A DNA stretch of 64,000 nucleotides from Streptomyces sp. R33 (GTDB lineage: Bacteria > Actinomycetota > Actinomycetes > Streptomycetales > Streptomycetaceae): positions 5,397,501-5,461,500 of the forward strand of contig NZ_CP165727.1 in assembly GCF_041200175.1 (NCBI RefSeq). The letters are read 5' to 3'. How positions within the stretch are numbered: the first letter of the stretch is position 1; each line of letters opens with the position of its first letter. Under the pieces are notes generated by a model. It was given only the letters and a program-made list of their open reading frames with translations, was not told the DNA's origin and ran no database searches. The position numbers were made by a program, and so were the translations under genes. Shown here one piece after another: positions 42,595 to 50,565 of the stretch.

Positions 42595-43887
42595 TCAGTC
42601 CTGATCCGCGAGGAATCGGTGGATGGACTCGGCCAGCGCCCGGCCGAGTCCGACGGGCACGGCGTTGCCGATCTGCCGCGCGATGTCCGTTTTCGTCCCG
42701 AACCACTTGAACCCCTCGGGGAAGCCCTGAATCAGCGCCGCCTCGTAGTGGGTGATGGGACGGGGTTCCCGGGGATGCAGATAGCGTCCCTTCTCCGGCT
42801 TGTAGAACTCGGTGCGAATGGTGACCGAGGGCGAGCTCACCCGAAGACGCCCCATTACATCGCCCGAGCCGGAATTGTGCTTGTCCCAGCTTTCCGTGGA
42901 GAGGTAGTGCTCCGGGCTCCTCAGGCGTCGATATCCGGGCTCGGTGGAGAGTACGATTTCGTTCTTTCCGTTGAGTCTGTAGTGAATCCCTCGGAGGTTC
43001 TTGCGATTCCCGCCCGGCGGGATCGCCGCGTACCGCGCCCTGGAGAGTTCGACCGGATTGCGTCCGAAATGAAGATCAGGCGTGAGGTAGTGGCCGGGTA
43101 CGCCGTGCGCGAGCGGGGCCTCTCCCTCGCGAGGTTCGCGGAGATCGGTCTTGATCGGAAGCTTTTCGGACCTCTGGAAGATCCCTTCCACCGAAACCCA
43201 GCGGGGCTTGCGCGATCCGTCGCCGTCGGCCCGGAAGAGCGCAGCCTGTCCGTCGTCGTCGGCGGCCTCGGGCTCGTATCCGTTCTTGTCGTGGGTCGTC
43301 TCGGGATGGTGGAGCGGCGTCTTGTAGTCCTTGTGTGTGCAGATGACTATGACCCGCTTGCGGGCCTGGGGAACACCGTAGTCGGCAGCATTCAGAAGGG
43401 CCGGAATCACGGTGTAGTCGTGCAACGGGTGTCCGGGGGTGTTGGAGGCGGCGCAGAGATCCCGGTACTGCGCTGATTTCAGGAACCGGTCGACGTTCTC
43501 GATGACGAACAGCTTGGGGTGGACCTTGGAAACGACACGGACGTATTCCTGCCAGAGATCGTTGCGCGGATCGTTGGGATCTTCCTTGCCGAGACCGGAG
43601 AAGCCTTGGCAGGGCGGACCGCCCATGATCACGTCGACCTGCCCCTTGAAGGGCGTGGGGTCGAACCGCGCGATGTCGCCGGGGTAGACGTGGGCCCCGC
43701 CGAAATTGGCCGCGTAGGTCGACGCGGCGGCCGCGTCGAACTCGACGGCAGCGACGGAGGTGAACGGGTTCTCCCCCAATTTCGGCGTATATGATCCAAA
43801 ACCGGCAGAAAACCCGCCAGCCCCGGCGAACAGATCCATCACCTTGATCTGTCCGGATTGTGATGTGGGGGGCTGCGTGCTGGTCAT
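42595..43887 (-). CDS. DNA (cytosine-5-)-methyltransferase
   Basis: A 430-residue C5 methyltransferase that transfers methyl from S-adenosylmethionine to cytosine in a specific DNA site. All key motifs are present: I, MDLFAGAGGFSAGF (19-30); IV, MGGPPCQGFSGLG with catalytic Cys93; VI, IENVDRF; VIII, VPQARKRVIVI; and X, ARQIGNAVPVGLG near the end. The target recognition region lies at about residues 190-340 and has no close match that I recall. ATG 43887 is used, 9 bases inside the longest frame. It is the last gene of the leftward operon, 65 bases after the second methyltransferase-like gene. Confidence 0.95.
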   Translation of the reverse strand: MTSTQPPTSQSGQIKVMDLFAGAGGFSAGFGSYTPKLGENPFTSVAAVEFDAAAASTYAANFGGAHVYPGDIARFDPTPFKGQVDVIMGGPPCQGFSGLGKEDPNDPRNDLWQEYVRVVSKVHPKLFVIENVDRFLKSAQYRDLCAASNTPGHPLHDYTVIPALLNAADYGVPQARKRVIVICTHKDYKTPLHHPETTHDKNGYEPEAADDDGQAALFRADGDGSRKPRWVSVEGIFQRSEKLPIKTDLREPREGEAPLAHGVPGHYLTPDLHFGRNPVELSRARYAAIPPGGNRKNLRGIHYRLNGKNEIVLSTEPGYRRLRSPEHYLSTESWDKHNSGSGDVMGRLRVSSPSVTIRTEFYKPEKGRYLHPREPRPITHYEAALIQGFPEGFKWFGTKTDIARQIGNAVPVGLGRALAESIHRFLADQD

Positions 43888-43952
43888 GAGGGCCAAGTGT
43901 AGTCACCGTCAACGGCTGTGATCGTGGGCTCGTCGGAGCCCGGAGCGAAGAC

Positions 43953-44981
43953 TCAGGCGCGGAGTGCTGCGGCGATCGCCGCGCCCAAGGCGTGCCCCAC
44001 GGGCGGAGGTGACGCGTGTCCGATTTGGCGATATCGGGCCGTTTTGCGTCCGGCGAACGTCCAGGCTTCGGGGAACGACTGCAAAATGGCCGCCTGTTCC
44101 ACCGTGAGCGCCGGCATGCCCTTTCGTCCCAGGGCGGGATCCCATACGAAGGACGCGTCCGGAACGTCGTCGGCCACGGTGCCGCCGTCGATGCCCATGC
44201 GAGCCCATGCCTTCTTTGTTCCCTTCGGGCCGAGGTCGCCACCACCGCGGTTCCACGACCCTCCGACGAGGGTGCGGGCCGGCTCGTTCGCCTGTCGGGC
44301 CCATCGTTCGGCCTCCGGCCAGCCGCGGGCTCGCATCGAAGGGCCCAGCGCCTCGCCGACCGTTCGATGGTGCTCCACGGTCGGCGCAGGCTCCACGAAC
44401 GCGTCCAGCGCATCGCCCTTGAAGGCGACCAGGATCCCCTGGAGGCGAACCTGAGGCACCCCGAAATCGGCGGCGTTGAGCACGAACCACCGGTGCCGGT
44501 ACCTGAGGTGGCTCAGCTCCTCGGCGAGGTGATCACGGAGGGGTCGGTACTCCGGCCTGGTCACCAGGTGCGGAACGTTTTCAAGGAGCACCGCTCGCGG
44601 CTGTACTCCGTGCAGCAGCAGCACGGTTGCCTCGAGCAGCCTGGCCTCGGCATCGCTGTCCCTCCGGTTGACGGAGGCCGTTGCCTTGACCCGGGGGAGC
44701 CCGGCAGACAACAGGTCGACGTCATACGTCTGGGTGTGCTCGGACGGATCGAAGGACAGCAAATCCGTCTCGTGTACGTCCCACTGTGGCCGGTTCAGCC
44801 GCAGTGTCTCGCAGGCGACGTCCCGGTTGTCGAGAACGATCACCGGATCGAATCCGGCTCGCTCGAGCCCGAGTGCCAGGCCCCCCGCCCCGGAGCACAC
44901 ATCGAGGGAGCGCAATCGCTCCCCTCCTGACTCGTTCACTTCGCCCCCGGTGATCTCCGTAGAACCCTGCGTGGAGATCAA
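43953..44981 (-). CDS. C5-methyltransferase-like protein without the catalytic cysteine
   Basis: A 342-residue protein with the C5 methyltransferase fold: motif I LDVCSGAGGLALGLERAGF (27-45), LENVPHLV (motif VI), and a motif-X-like RQIGHASPPPVGHALG. Where motif IV should read GPPCQ, it reads DLLSAGLPRVKATASV (89-104), so the nucleophilic Cys and PPCQ loop are gone; motif VIII is also altered (VPQVRLQG). It probably cannot methylate and may act as a partner or recognition subunit. TTG 44981 overlaps the Z1 stop. TTG 44915, with GGAGGGG upstream, and GTG 44939 are alternative starts. Confidence 0.85.
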   Translation of the reverse strand: MISTQGSTEITGGEVNESGGERLRSLDVCSGAGGLALGLERAGFDPVIVLDNRDVACETLRLNRPQWDVHETDLLSFDPSEHTQTYDVDLLSAGLPRVKATASVNRRDSDAEARLLEATVLLLHGVQPRAVLLENVPHLVTRPEYRPLRDHLAEELSHLRYRHRWFVLNAADFGVPQVRLQGILVAFKGDALDAFVEPAPTVEHHRTVGEALGPSMRARGWPEAERWARQANEPARTLVGGSWNRGGGDLGPKGTKKAWARMGIDGGTVADDVPDASFVWDPALGRKGMPALTVEQAAILQSFPEAWTFAGRKTARYRQIGHASPPPVGHALGAAIAAALRA

Positions 44982-44996
44982 CCGTGGTTGATCTCC
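44973..44996 (-). promoter_or_regulatory. RNA hairpin across the Z1 / methyltransferase-like junction
   Basis: GGAGATCAAC and GTTGATCTCC pair perfectly around four bases. On the mRNA the 3' arm holds both the Z1 stop and the TTG start of the next gene, so translation of the second protein may depend on ribosomes opening the stem. Confidence 0.5.
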
Positions 44997-47935
44997 GTGA
45001 CGTCGATGATCGCATCGGCGGTCGGGGAGATCGTCGTGAATTGGACAACCTGGCCGTTTGCGCTGCGGGCGGCGGCCGGAGCCACGAACGAGAAAGCCAA
45101 CACGACCTTGCCCGGATCGATGCGCTCGCCGTCGAACGCATCTCGGTGGAGGCGCTCCACAATCGGATAGAGGACCAGCGCCCCCCTCCGCTCCGCGACC
45201 AGAGACTCCGTCGTCGGGTCACCGGAGTGGCCCAGTGCACCGGCGATGCGATGAGCCACCCCGCGGTGCTTCCTGTCGCTGACAGCGCCGAAGAGGCCGT
45301 GGCGGTCCCGTCGGCGGTCCCGCTCGAACCAGGAGTACCGACGCCCCTCCGTGCCGAGCCTCAAGGCCTTCCCGTGGGCACCTGCGTGCTGTGGCGCGAG
45401 CACCACCCAGTCCTCGACGAGACCCTTCTTCGTGATCTCCTCGATGTAGCGCAGATGCGGGGAGAAGTGCCGGGGGTGCTCCCATTCCAGGCGGCCGAGG
45501 ACCGACAGCAGGCCGTCGGCAGGAAGCGTTCCGGTCAGCGCGCGGTAACGGTGGACCGTGTTCTCCTCCGTGAAGTGGTACGCGTATGTGCTCGCCTCTT
45601 GGTCGAGAGACTCGAGCACCGGCACCCACAGCTCGGTGTTGCGAACAAGGGAGGCCTTCTTCTGCGGGTAGGCCGTCGGCTCCTCCCATCGCCCGGCGGA
45701 CCGCACCAGCTCCAGGCGCGCGTTGTACATCTTGTTCGGGCTCGTCGGCTTCAGCCACGGGAGGTGTTGCGACACCAGAGGCGGAACCTGCGCCGGAGTG
45801 ATCTGCGGGTACCCGTCCACCAGCACTGCATAGCGTTCCAGTTCGCCCCGGAACGACTCCTCGTCCAGGCACAGGGCATGGAACGCGGCGTACAGGTCGA
45901 TCTCCTTGTCGCCCATGGCCTCGCTGCGTCCGAGGTAGAGACGGACCAGGTCACGGTAGCCGCGGCGGAAGCCGAACCAGCGGCCCATCTGCATCAGAGA
46001 CGATGCGTTTCCGGCCCGCCGTCGGAAGTAGGAGACGGTGAGCCCTTCCACGGTGAATCCGCGAGCGAGCAGCTGGCCGCCGATGAGGATCTTCCAGATC
46101 GGCCGCTTGTCGAAGTCGGCTTCGCCGGTCTCCAGATCCTTGTCACCGTTGACGACGATGACCGGATTGCCGTCCCTGCCGATGCGCATGGCCGCGACAC
46201 CGACGAAGGGCATCAGCTCCTCGTATGTCGCGGGCACGGCGTGGCCGTCGGCGCGTACGGCGGACACCGGCGCGATATCGGTCTCGAACAGCTTGCGGAG
46301 GCGGGCGTGACCGCGGGGGCCGGTGTACCCCGCGTTGTCCCAGAGGCCGAGGATCCTGTCGTGCAGCTCTCTGTGGTTGTTCGTGCGCACGGACTCGTGG
46401 ACCAGCATGGTGTGGTGCTCGAAGTGGCCGTCCTCGAGCCCGTCCACGCGTTCCCGATACAGCTTCACGGCGGCCGTGAGGACGAACATGTCCATGGCCT
46501 CCTGAAGGCACGTGTCGTCGTCATCGGCGTCGGCGCCGATGACACGGACATGTGCCTTCTCGTTGGAGTTGGCGAAGGTGCGCTCGCCCGGCTCCAGTGC
46601 CGAGTCCAGGTCGTGGAAGTCACGAGCGCCCATGTACCCGGCCGGGCGCGGCAGAGAGAGGATGAAATCCTTGGGGAAGATGTCCTCGGTGTCGCTCGGA
46701 TCCACGAAGACGTTGGCGAACGGGGTTGCCGTGTAGCCCACGTACTGGGAGCGCGGGAGCATCTTCAGAAGTTTCGCGATCTGTTCGTTGATGGCACTCC
46801 GCTTCTCCACCTCCGGCTTGGTCGTATTGACGGACGCCTCGTCCGACTCGTCGTCGATGATCAGGACGGGGATCTGATCAAGTGGAGTCTTGATCTTGCC
46901 GAGGTCCTTGACCAGCTTCGCGAGCACGGTCTTGTTCTTCTTCACGACCATGAGCCGCGCTGCGCAACCATGGAGGTTCTCGGGGTCGTACAGAGGCCGA
47001 CCGGGCTTGTGCTTGTGGAACTCCAGCGCGGTGATGCCCTGGAGCAGGCTCTTGTAGTCGTTGTCGCGCGTGGTCATCCGGACGATGTCGAACGCACCGA
47101 GGGCCGACGGAAGATCCCCGAAGCCGAGGAACCGGCCCTCCCGCCAGGCCGGGTCGTCGGCATAGTCCGACTCCGATTCGGTGCTGCCGTGTAGGATGTT
47201 CTCCCGGCCCACGAGCTCCATGTCCAGCCGCCGCTGGGTCTGGGCCCGGAGCGTGTTGATGGTGCCGCCGAGGACAATCACGAGGCGGTACCCGGCGTCG
47301 AACGCCTTCGCGATCACGCCGGTGAAGTTAGCCGTCTTGCCCGACTGGACGTAGCCCACGACGAGCCCCTTGGACTGGTAGGCCTCCTCGCCGGTCGGAT
47401 CGGAGAGCCGCTCGACCACCCGGTCGGTGGCGGTGTCCAGATCTGCGACGGCCTGTGCGGGCCAACCCTTGTCTGTGAGCAGCCGGCGATATGCCGGCCA
47501 GTAGTAAGAACGGCTGCGCTGCGACTCCGGGGTGTACCAGGGTCTGAAGGTGTCGCTGATGACCACAGGACCCGCGGCCTTCACCACTGGGATGAGCTCG
47601 TCGAGGAGGGTGCACGTGACGCGCTCGATCCTCAGCAGACCGTAGACCTCCGCCCGCCGTTCGTCGGTGCGCGGTGAGGTCGTGGACCAGACGGGCGCCT
47701 CGGCGTAGTCCCACGTGGTGAGTTGGCGGCGCCAGAGTTCGACCAATCGGTCCGTGGCGTGGGCCGACGACAGAGCCGTTTGGAAATCGGCCTCGGTGGC
47801 ATGCGCCTCCGCTTCCGGAGCCATGTCGTCGACCTGATAGGCGAGCGCCTTTTCGAGGCTTTTCGGCCGGCTGCCGTCCAGGTCGGCCAATACGGCGCAG
47901 TGCAATTCGAGTCGCAGCTCGTAGGGGGTGGTCAT
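44978..47935 (-). CDS. Z1-domain ATPase (helicase-like)
   Basis: A 985-residue P-loop ATPase with the Z1 domain, a superfamily-II-like fold found in restriction-type operons. Walker A is VVGYVQSGKTANF (194-201), the next motif is RLVIVLGGTINTLRAQT, Walker B is VLIIDDESDEASVNT (358-370), motif III is VGYTATPFANVF, and the arginine-finger region is SSLMQMGRWFGFRRGYRDL. It probably translocates on or remodels DNA. ATG 47935 has GAGGA 5 bases upstream. It is 16 bases after the PD-(D/E)XK gene and overlaps the following methyltransferase-like gene. Confidence 0.92.
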   Translation of the reverse strand: MTTPYELRLELHCAVLADLDGSRPKSLEKALAYQVDDMAPEAEAHATEADFQTALSSAHATDRLVELWRRQLTTWDYAEAPVWSTTSPRTDERRAEVYGLLRIERVTCTLLDELIPVVKAAGPVVISDTFRPWYTPESQRSRSYYWPAYRRLLTDKGWPAQAVADLDTATDRVVERLSDPTGEEAYQSKGLVVGYVQSGKTANFTGVIAKAFDAGYRLVIVLGGTINTLRAQTQRRLDMELVGRENILHGSTESESDYADDPAWREGRFLGFGDLPSALGAFDIVRMTTRDNDYKSLLQGITALEFHKHKPGRPLYDPENLHGCAARLMVVKKNKTVLAKLVKDLGKIKTPLDQIPVLIIDDESDEASVNTTKPEVEKRSAINEQIAKLLKMLPRSQYVGYTATPFANVFVDPSDTEDIFPKDFILSLPRPAGYMGARDFHDLDSALEPGERTFANSNEKAHVRVIGADADDDDTCLQEAMDMFVLTAAVKLYRERVDGLEDGHFEHHTMLVHESVRTNNHRELHDRILGLWDNAGYTGPRGHARLRKLFETDIAPVSAVRADGHAVPATYEELMPFVGVAAMRIGRDGNPVIVVNGDKDLETGEADFDKRPIWKILIGGQLLARGFTVEGLTVSYFRRRAGNASSLMQMGRWFGFRRGYRDLVRLYLGRSEAMGDKEIDLYAAFHALCLDEESFRGELERYAVLVDGYPQITPAQVPPLVSQHLPWLKPTSPNKMYNARLELVRSAGRWEEPTAYPQKKASLVRNTELWVPVLESLDQEASTYAYHFTEENTVHRYRALTGTLPADGLLSVLGRLEWEHPRHFSPHLRYIEEITKKGLVEDWVVLAPQHAGAHGKALRLGTEGRRYSWFERDRRRDRHGLFGAVSDRKHRGVAHRIAGALGHSGDPTTESLVAERRGALVLYPIVERLHRDAFDGERIDPGKVVLAFSFVAPAAARSANGQVVQFTTISPTADAIIDVTEINHG

Positions 47936-47951
47936 CGCGGTCCTCGGTTCG

Positions 47952-48932
47952 TCACGGCAGACGGAAGTCGGTCAGGTCGACCGGAGCCCCTGGCGCGGGG
48001 GACAGGTGATTCAGGCGTATGCGGTAGTCGACCGACAGGATGTGATCACGTACGTCCGCCGGCAGCATCGCCTGGGTCAGACGCGGAATCCTGTCGGCGG
48101 GGACGAGAAGCGGGTCGCCGCGCAGGGTCCACCGTTCGTCGTCCTGCTCGGTCGGGCTCCAACCGGATCGATCGATCGCGGCTTCGAGGCGTGCACCGGC
48201 GATGTGGCTCACGGCGTGGGTGTCCCGGATGACGGCGGCCACTGACTCGCCCAGGGTCCGGCCGCCGGCGCCGCCACGGGTCACCTGCAGGGAAGCCAGC
48301 CACAGCGGGCGTCCGGGCGATTCCTCGAGCTGGCGAATGCCGTGCACGGTGTGCTGGCGGTCCTCGGACGAGGTCGTTTTCACTTCCACGTCCGAATCGG
48401 GCAGACCGAAGTCGTGCTGTTCCCCCCGCGACCCGGTCCAGGCGTCGACCGCACTCTCCCAGCCCCGCGCACGAGCCACCGCGCGCAGCACCGCCAGTTC
48501 GCCGTGCAGGCCGATGCGTCGTTCGGCTCCGAGTCCGCGGGGCCGATGAAGGAGCCCGGCCCAGGCGTCTACGGTCTCGTCCAGTGCCCGTCCCAGGTCG
48601 CGGTCGCCGGTGACGACTCGATCGGCGACCGCCATCAGGAGATCGTGGAAGTCGCGCATGAGCTCGGACTGGGTCGTGCGAACGCGGGCCATCCGCTTGC
48701 CGCGGTGGGCCACCTGGTCGATCGTGATCGACGGCAGGGGAGACCGTGGCGGCGACTGGTCCCGGCCCAGCTCGACGTAGAGAGAGATCCCGTGGCCACC
48801 GTCGCCTATCTCGTAGGAGACCAGTCGCTCCGACCTGGGCGGCGACAGGGGGTAGCTGGTCCCCTGCCGTATGCCGAGATAGTGCTCGACGGTCGACCAG
48901 GCGAGCTGCGGGAACGCTGTCGGGTCACTCAT
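47952..48932 (-). CDS. PD-(D/E)XK motif protein (DUF4420 type), putative nuclease
   Basis: A 326-residue protein with a restriction-endonuclease-like core: LHGELAVLRAV (Glu145), EQHDFGLPDSDVEVKTTSSE (Asp174 and the E-x-K pair, Glu183/Lys185), and then a Gln-containing helix. This is the DUF4420 family, usually found next to Z1 and GHKL genes. It is the likely DNA-cutting component of the leftward operon. ATG 48932 overlaps the stop of the GHKL gene (ATGA), so the two are translationally coupled. Confidence 0.88.
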   Translation of the reverse strand: MSDPTAFPQLAWSTVEHYLGIRQGTSYPLSPPRSERLVSYEIGDGGHGISLYVELGRDQSPPRSPLPSITIDQVAHRGKRMARVRTTQSELMRDFHDLLMAVADRVVTGDRDLGRALDETVDAWAGLLHRPRGLGAERRIGLHGELAVLRAVARARGWESAVDAWTGSRGEQHDFGLPDSDVEVKTTSSEDRQHTVHGIRQLEESPGRPLWLASLQVTRGGAGGRTLGESVAAVIRDTHAVSHIAGARLEAAIDRSGWSPTEQDDERWTLRGDPLLVPADRIPRLTQAMLPADVRDHILSVDYRIRLNHLSPAPGAPVDLTDFRLP

Positions 48933-50457
48933 CGTCGGCCATGCGCTCCAGCTCGGCGCGTGCTGCGGCGACCAGGATGGACTGCCACAGCTGGAGGTTG
49001 TCCTTCTCCCGCGAGCCGCTGTATTCCTTCTCGAAAACCTGGTGCAGGAGCAGGAACATCAGCGACTTGACCGTCGGGGCGTCGTTGAGCCCACCTCGTC
49101 GCCCACCGAGCACCGCGGAACGGTAGTGCTGGTTCAGCACGATGACCCGATCCTCGCGATCGATGTCGAAGAAGTTCCCGTTGTCGAGCTTCTGCCAGCG
49201 GACGGAGATGGGCTCCTCGCCGTGCATCACGGGGAGCTCATCCTCCATGGCCTCGCGCAGTGAGGGGTCGAATCCCTTTCCCGGTCCGATCACTGCCTTG
49301 CGTGTCGTGCCCGCCCTCCTCCGAGCCTCGCGGTACACGGCATCGGCGGCGCCGATGTACTCGGTGAAACGGCGCCCCTCCGTGTCGACCGCCTCGTTCA
49401 GGGCGTCTGCGAATTCCGGGGAGGTGTCGACTCCCTCCTTCTTCACAGTGAGCCGAAAGACGTCGGCTGCCGTGTCGGGCAGGTCGACGGCCACGCGCGC
49501 AAGCGAGAGGTACTGGTCGGGCTGCCGGAAGTTGTTCCAGCCGCCTGCCTGGACCAGGCGGTTGTGGCGGTAGAAGTAGAACCCCTGACGGTCCAGCACG
49601 GAGCCGACCGCCTTGTACTCGTCCAGGGTGGATTTTGCGGGCCAGACATGCGCGTGGAGGGGCACGTCCCCCACTGAAGGAATCGTGGCGGTGAACGTCT
49701 TCGGGTATTCGGGGTGCCCGACCTTGGGGTATCCGAAGGGGTCCAGCGGGTCGACTCCGAAGTTCATGTACTCGAGGCCGGTGTTGACGTCCTCCACGGC
49801 GATCGTGATGTTGAAGTCGTCGCGGGCGAGAAAGCGGTGGAGGCAAAGCCCCAGCTGCAGCCCCAGTCGATTGATCGTGCGATGCAGATATCGGTCGGTT
49901 TGTCCGCCCCCGCCGTGTTGGGGAAAGTTCTTCACCCCGTCCCAGCGGATGACCGTGCCCTGCCAGACGATCGGCCGCTCGGAGTAGCGGTCGATCAGCG
50001 TCTGTGCGTAGCTCGGGTCGACGATGTCGCACTGGTAGCCGTTCACGGCGCGCTCCATGAGCCACCGCCGTCCCACCGCTCGGGTGCGACGCGTCTTGGT
50101 CACGACGGTGACCGCGGAGGCATGGCTCAACGAGGCCGATTTCAGACCTGTTCCGAACATGCCCAAGGCCTTCGCGTCGTAGTCGCGCCGGCCCCCGACC
50201 GTCATGGCGACGTCGAGTTCCTCCTCGGTCATGCCCTTGCCGTCATCGATCACGAGCAGACTCACGAGCCGGTCGGCATCACGCAGGAAGTGGATTACTA
50301 CGTCCTTTGCGCCGGCGTCGATCGAGTTGTCGACCAGGTCTGCGATCGCCGCCTCGAATCCGTATCCCTGGCTGCTCAGCGCCTCCATGTAGCGGGCATC
50401 CGGAGGAAGGTGCTTGGTTCCGTTGGTCGGTACCTCGAACTGCCAACGATCGGTCAT
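48925..50457 (-). CDS. MORC/MutL-type GHKL ATPase
   Basis: A 510-residue ATPase with a complete Bergerat fold. The N box is AIADLVDNSIDAGAKDVVI (39-55), the D-x-G-x-G loop is LVIDDGKGM (68-76), and the lid glycines are LGMFGTGLKSASLSHAS (98-114). This is the MORC-like branch that comparative work places in restriction-modification operons with Z1 proteins. It is thought to act as an ATP-gated DNA clamp. ATG 50457 is 4 bases after GGGCAGGA; the longer frame is rejected. It is the first gene of the leftward operon, preceded by a perfect 13-base palindrome. Confidence 0.92.
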   Translation of the reverse strand: MTDRWQFEVPTNGTKHLPPDARYMEALSSQGYGFEAAIADLVDNSIDAGAKDVVIHFLRDADRLVSLLVIDDGKGMTEEELDVAMTVGGRRDYDAKALGMFGTGLKSASLSHASAVTVVTKTRRTRAVGRRWLMERAVNGYQCDIVDPSYAQTLIDRYSERPIVWQGTVIRWDGVKNFPQHGGGGQTDRYLHRTINRLGLQLGLCLHRFLARDDFNITIAVEDVNTGLEYMNFGVDPLDPFGYPKVGHPEYPKTFTATIPSVGDVPLHAHVWPAKSTLDEYKAVGSVLDRQGFYFYRHNRLVQAGGWNNFRQPDQYLSLARVAVDLPDTAADVFRLTVKKEGVDTSPEFADALNEAVDTEGRRFTEYIGAADAVYREARRRAGTTRKAVIGPGKGFDPSLREAMEDELPVMHGEEPISVRWQKLDNGNFFDIDREDRVIVLNQHYRSAVLGGRRGGLNDAPTVKSLMFLLLHQVFEKEYSGSREKDNLQLWQSILVAAARAELERMADDE

Positions 50458-50480
50458 TTCCTGCCCTGAAGTCGATCTGT

Positions 50481-50511
50481 GTCTGGCATGAGCGTAGTGC
50501 TCATGCCAGAC
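50481..50511. promoter_or_regulatory. Perfect 13-bp palindrome upstream of the leftward defence operon
   Basis: GTCTGGCATGAGC and GCTCATGCCAGAC are perfect arms around GTAGT. It lies 24 bases before the MORC-type gene start. It may be an operator or, since the SEC-C gene ends 55 bases further up, a terminator for that gene. Confidence 0.6.
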
Positions 50512-50565
50512 CGTCGACAGGGGGAAATGGCGAACGGTCACCCGCCGGTCGCCGAGAGCGCACAC

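Larger units (their letters stand above)
38028..50457. other. Defence island: two convergent operons around C5 methyltransferases, Vsr, Z1 and two GHKL ATPases
   Basis: Nine genes, four rightward (38028-42575) and five leftward (50457-42595), meet at a 19-base gap filled by a hairpin. They encode DNA methylation, a mismatch nuclease, a PD-(D/E)XK protein, a helicase-like Z1 ATPase and two different GHKL ATPases, with stop/start overlaps inside both operons. Flanking genes look like ordinary Streptomyces chromosome genes, so the block looks like a horizontally acquired insert. Confidence 0.8.

Noticed and set aside
43918..44454. + strand 178-residue frame over the methyltransferase-like gene
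   Set aside because: It is a shadow of the minus-strand gene, which has a clear methyltransferase fold.
38028..50457. Island as a BREX or DISARM system
   Set aside because: No PglX/PglZ/BrxC-type or DrmA/DrmB/PLD-type proteins were recognised; Z1, MORC-type GHKL and C5 methyltransferases point to a different architecture.
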